Positions 61,331 through 64,000 of a stretch of DNA of 64,000 nucleotides are shown here, piece after piece. The position numbers and the translations under genes are program-made. The notes beneath the pieces are model-generated. The model saw only the letters and a program-made list of their open reading frames with translations. It was not told the origin of the DNA and did no database searches. Source of the DNA: Siphonodentalium dalli (Eukaryota; Mollusca; Scaphopoda; Gadilida; Siphonodentaliidae); assembly GCA_032622095.1 (NCBI GenBank), contig CP136067.1, positions 97,082,707-97,146,706 on the forward strand. Reading direction: 5' to 3'. The stretch's first letter is position 1. Each line of letters opens with the position of its first letter.

Positions 61331-61900
61331 TTAATCATTGTCTGAATCTTCGACCGTTAGATTTACTTCTAAGAGTTTCTTGAATTTTCTCATCGCTTCA
61401 TCTGCAGCCCATTCATTATTATATCCGTGTTTGGTCAGTTTGACCATTTTCTTCATGATCATGGTATGTATGCGTGATGTTTTCAATCGATACTGGTATT
61501 CTATTAATCGTCTATAACTTTTGAGAAACAGAGCAAACTCTGTGTCGATGGTATCCTCTTTTCCCGACATGCTCTCATCTCCCGAAATGCTCTCTTCTTC
61601 TTTCACATCATTGGTGACGCGTTTCATCATACTTTTGAATGTGTCCATCTCGTTGACACATCGCACAGCTTTCTTAAGACCGAATACCGTTCTACTACCG
61701 ACGCCATTACCATCTTCTGAATCTGATAGCGTTCCACGTTCATCTTCATCTGAATCTAGAACCGCTTCGTCAGATTCATCGGTATCTTCTCCGAAGAGAG
61801 TTGGTTTTGTCTCGGACATAACTCCGTGTTTAATCTGTTTATGTCTTTGTAGATTGTAGTTCGTCGATAAAATAATGCCACATAAATCACACCCGTGCAT
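61331..61900 (-). CDS. C2H2 zinc-finger protein with acidic middle, 189 aa
   Basis: The intronless frame starts at MHGCDLC. One C2H2 finger is visible: Cys4-x2-Cys7-x12-His20-x4-His25 (CDLCGIILSTNYNLQRHKQI). Residues about 39-67 are very acidic (DTDESDE, DSDEDERG), then comes SRTVFGLKKAVRCVNE, a second acidic patch, and a charged helical C-terminus. This suggests a nucleic-acid-binding or regulatory protein. Its start lies inside the 64-aa gene (14-bp overlap), and an AATAAA follows the stop. Its first 27 codons are repeated on the other palindrome arm. I do not recognise a named family. Overlap and lack of introns point to a virus-like or Polinton-like element, not a host gene. Confidence 0.7.
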   Translation of the reverse strand: MHGCDLCGIILSTNYNLQRHKQIKHGVMSETKPTLFGEDTDESDEAVLDSDEDERGTLSDSEDGNGVGSRTVFGLKKAVRCVNEMDTFKSMMKRVTNDVKEEESISGDESMSGKEDTIDTEFALFLKSYRRLIEYQYRLKTSRIHTMIMKKMVKLTKHGYNNEWAADEAMRKFKKLLEVNLTVEDSDND

Positions 61901-62081
61901 TATCGCGAATTATTGGAAGAACCATCACTCTTATAAGTAGCGATAAAAAGAGAGAATAAGGTGTGGTATACAACCGTCGCTCTAAGAGTACGTTCGTCCC
62001 GGTGCTAGGGTATAGATATTTGACCGCCGGTGATTCAATTAATGCCAATTTATCAGTATGGTACTCTATGTATTCATTCAT
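61887..62081 (-). CDS. 64-aa protein of the palindrome cassette (left arm)
   Basis: A small protein starting MNEYIEYHTDKLALIE, with a C-terminal hydrophobic stretch (YSLFLSLLIRVMVLPII, residues about 42-58) that could span or bind a membrane. It starts 7 bp after the stop of the 107-aa gene and its last 14 bp overlap the zinc-finger gene. The mirror copy at 63738-63932 encodes the same 64 residues. No family is recognised. Compact spacing is its best support as a real gene. Confidence 0.5.
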   Translation of the reverse strand: MNEYIEYHTDKLALIESPAVKYLYPSTGTNVLLERRLYTTPYSLFLSLLIRVMVLPIIRDNARV

Positions 62082-62088
62082 GATTTGG

Positions 62089-62412
62089 CTAATCGTATGA
62101 CACTGATCTTTTCATTTTCTTCTTATCATTAGACAAACCTCCATCAGACACTCTCTTGTTGGTTTGTTTGGACGCTTTACGTGTGTTTGTCAACTTATTT
62201 GCTTCAACTTCAGCCTTAGCCATTTCAATCGCTTGAGCGATGGGTGTCACCACGTTAATAAGTGGTTTTAGAACGTCTTCTTCACTATCACTAGTTTTAG
62301 TTCTGTCAATAAAGTATCGACCCTGATTATCTGGTATTAACTTCCCATCAACCATATCTCTGAAATGTTTTCTCCACATTTCAAGATCTGCTGGAATATA
62401 CGGGATCGACAT
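62089..62412 (-). CDS. 107-aa protein of the palindrome cassette (left arm)
   Basis: The protein starts MSIPYIPADLEMWRKHFRDM, has GRYFIDRTKTSDSEED, then VVTPIAQAIEMAKAEVEANK, and ends in a strongly basic tail (KKKMKR) that could bind nucleic acid or act as a nuclear signal. A short W..HF..M segment followed by a predicted amphipathic helix recalls small proteins carried by Polinton/Maverick-type elements, but I cannot prove this from sequence alone. It is first of three closely packed genes reading away from the palindrome centre. About 190 bp of AT-rich leader separate it from the hairpin-family block. An identical copy is on the other arm. Confidence 0.65.
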   Translation of the reverse strand: MSIPYIPADLEMWRKHFRDMVDGKLIPDNQGRYFIDRTKTSDSEEDVLKPLINVVTPIAQAIEMAKAEVEANKLTNTRKASKQTNKRVSDGGLSNDKKKMKRSVSYD

Positions 62413-62625
62413 GTTTCTTCAAAATGTACAAGTCACTCTTTTTTCTGCATTTTATTTTAGAAAGTTTATCGCCTCTTATAAAAATCGATTATTGGCCATG
62501 AATGCCAAATGCACCATGATAGTTATCGATGTCAATAATGCGTTTCGTTGAGATCTTGATTGAGTATGCACCAATCAATGAGCAAATAAATGAGCAAGCA
62601 GGATGTTATGTCGCTTGGTGGCGGA

Positions 62626-62667
62626 GGTAGCATCACCAAATTACCCTCGGGGGGACCTCATTCTGCC
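62626..62667 (-). repeat. GAATGAGGTCC hairpin arm within the palindrome (left)
   Basis: GGTAGCATCACCAAATTACC and GGACCTCATTCTG match the stems at 27228-27420 and 29535-29650. The partner arm is at 63152-63193. Compared with the 27 kb hairpins, the arms here face the other way round. Confidence 0.75.
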
Positions 62668-62699
62668 ATCTAAAAATAGAATCTTTGGGTCTAAAATTG

Positions 62700-62840
62700 G
62701 TTGTACTAAAATATTCCCAAAAACCCAAAACTTCAAAAATTTCAAAAAACTTCAAAAATTTCAAAAAATTTCAAAAACTTCAAAAATTTCAAAAATTTCA
62801 AAAACTTCAAAAATTTCAAAAACTTCAAAAATAAGACCCT
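62700..62840. repeat. 18-bp minisatellite flanking the core (left)
   Basis: Repeats of CTTCAAAAATTTCAAAAA. The mirror tract at about 63028-63100 is shorter, which is the main visible difference between the arms. Minisatellites near termini are known in Polintons, but are not proof of one. Confidence 0.8.
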
Positions 62841-63027
62841 GGCGGCGGCGGCGGCATTGCGGTATTTTACTGCGGCGCAGCCGCCGCCGGTATTTTACTG
62901 CAGGGTCCGCCGGCGGCGGACCCCGGCGGCGGCGGCGGAGGCACCGCCGCCGCAGTAAAATACCGGCGGCGGCTGCGCCGCAGTAAAATACCGCAATGCC
63001 GCCGCCGCCGCCGCCGCCGCCGCCAGG
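62838..63027. repeat. GC-rich palindrome core with nested inverted repeats
   Basis: Runs of GGC/GCC surround the phrases GCAGTAAAATACC and GGTATTTTACTGC, each present twice on either side of a central GGTCCGCCGGCGGCGGACC. The core can form a branched hairpin. The GCC run on the right is longer than on the left. It contrasts sharply with the AT-rich arms. Confidence 0.85.
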
Positions 63028-63406
63028 GTCTTATTTTTGAAATTTTTGAAGTTTTTTGAAATTTTTGAAGTTTTTGAAATTTTTGAAATTTTGGGTTTTT
63101 GGGAATATTTTAGTACAACCAATTTTAGACCCAAAGATTCTATTTTTAGATGGCAGAATGAGGTCCCCCCGAGGGTAATTTGGTGATGCTACCTCCGCCA
63201 CCAAGCGACATAACATCCTGCTTGCTCATTTATTTGCTCATTGATTGGTGCATACTCAATCAAGATCTCAACGAAACGCATTATTGACATCGATAACTAT
63301 CATGGTGCATTTGGCATTCATGGCCAATAATCGATTTTTATAAGAGGCGATAAACTTTCTAAAATAAAATGCAGAAAAAAGAGTGACTTGTACATTTTGA
63401 AGAAAC

Positions 63407-63730
63407 ATGTCGATCCCGTATATTCCAGCAGATCTTGAAATGTGGAGAAAACATTTCAGAGATATGGTTGATGGGAAGTTAATACCAGATAATCAGGGTC
63501 GATACTTTATTGACAGAACTAAAACTAGTGATAGTGAAGAAGACGTTCTAAAACCACTTATTAACGTGGTGACACCCATCGCTCAAGCGATTGAAATGGC
63601 TAAGGCTGAAGTTGAAGCAAATAAGTTGACAAACACACGTAAAGCGTCCAAACAAACCAACAAGAGAGTGTCTGATGGAGGTTTGTCTAATGATAAGAAG
63701 AAAATGAAAAGATCAGTGTCATACGATTAG
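63407..63730 (+). CDS. 107-aa protein of the palindrome cassette (right arm)
   Basis: The mirror copy of 62089-62412 with the same translation, transcribed rightward. The leader GAAGAAACATGTCG gives the start context on both arms. Preservation of both copies indicates a young duplication or an assembly fold-back. Confidence 0.65.
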   Translation: MSIPYIPADLEMWRKHFRDMVDGKLIPDNQGRYFIDRTKTSDSEEDVLKPLINVVTPIAQAIEMAKAEVEANKLTNTRKASKQTNKRVSDGGLSNDKKKMKRSVSYD

Positions 63731-63737
63731 CCAAATC

Positions 63738-63932
63738 ATGAATGAATACATAGAGTACCATACTGATAAATTGGCATTAATTGAATCACCGGCGGTCAAA
63801 TATCTATACCCTAGCACCGGGACGAACGTACTCTTAGAGCGACGGTTGTATACCACACCTTATTCTCTCTTTTTATCGCTACTTATAAGAGTGATGGTTC
63901 TTCCAATAATTCGCGATAATGCACGGGTGTGA
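63738..63932 (+). CDS. 64-aa protein of the palindrome cassette (right arm)
   Basis: The mirror copy of 61887-62081, identical in translation, 7 bp downstream of the 107-aa gene. Its end overlaps the zinc-finger start at 63919. Confidence 0.5.
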   Translation: MNEYIEYHTDKLALIESPAVKYLYPSTGTNVLLERRLYTTPYSLFLSLLIRVMVLPIIRDNARV

Positions 63933-64000
63933 TTTATGTGGCATTATTTTATCGACGAACTACAATCTACAAAGACATAAACAGATTAAACACGGAGTTA
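63919..64000 (+). CDS. Zinc-finger protein, right arm, cut by window end
   Basis: The frame from ATG 63919 encodes the first 27 residues (MHGCDLCGIILSTNYNLQRH and onward), the same as the complete left-arm gene at 61331-61900. It includes the whole C2H2 finger and runs off the window. Confidence 0.65.
   Translation, partial: MHGCDLCGIILSTNYNLQRHKQIKHGV

Larger units (their letters stand above)
61819..64000. repeat. Giant near-perfect palindrome (at least 2.18 kb)
   Basis: The left arm (61819-about 62909) and right arm (about 62910-64000) are inverted copies. Paired frames 62089-62412/63407-63730 and 61887-62081/63738-63932, and the non-coding points 62603/63216, are all symmetric about 62909.5. 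Paired proteins are identical. The only differences seen are in the low-complexity tract and GC core next to the centre. The right arm reaches the window edge within the zinc-finger gene, so the true arm length is unknown. Confidence 0.95.

Noticed and set aside
62603..63134. Frames with KNFKNFKKLQKFQK-like and Ala/Arg-rich translation
   Set aside because: They are translations of the 18-bp minisatellite and GGC/GCC core.

Overview
The window looks like nuclear DNA of an invertebrate, most likely a marine mollusc. The reasons are AT-rich non-coding sequence, very few long reading frames, tRNA-derived SINEs ending in an AACGACGTTAAAC tail, several kinds of short inverted-repeat transposons, LINE remnants and three large satellite arrays. 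No tRNA, rRNA, bacterial operon or CRISPR array is seen. The species is an inference from repeat style, not from a marker gene.

Layout. 0-5 kb: the start of a Crypton/KIAA1958-like gene interrupted by an inverted-repeat element, a SINE, and an intact TTAA-flanked MITE. 5-10.8 kb: quiet DNA with one decayed TTAA element. 10.8-16.6 kb: a 2.9 kb direct tandem duplication whose two copies carry a 68-bp satellite; one copy holds a TTAA MITE and the other keeps the empty TTAA site. A hAT-like element ends the second copy. 19.7-21.1 kb: a 47-bp satellite. 21-30 kb: TTAA elements, a LINE 3' end and hairpin MITEs. 30.8-35 kb: a broken gene for a PIN/FEN-like protein of a widespread uncharacterised family, next to a 49-bp satellite and flanked by inverted repeats, perhaps one dead transposon. 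36-55 kb: a mariner-like MITE, MULE transposase and LINE remnants, more hairpin elements, a SINE and another TTAA MITE. 56.9-57.2 kb: the best host-gene candidate, a signal-peptide exon with a PAN/apple-like cysteine pattern.

61.3-64 kb is different. A near-perfect palindrome of at least 2.18 kb, centred near 62.91 kb and running off the window, carries the same compact, intronless, partly overlapping cassette on both arms: a 107-aa protein, a 64-aa protein and a C2H2 zinc-finger protein (189 aa, complete only on the left). Gene density and overlap are virus-like or Polinton-like, unlike the surrounding genome. It may be a head-to-head junction of two elements, or an assembly fold-back.

A second theme links the window. 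MITEs with different TTAA-type ends share the same twin internal hairpins, and the monomers of the 68-bp and 49-bp satellites begin with the terminal sequences of TTAA elements. This suggests that transposon ends were amplified into satellite DNA here.
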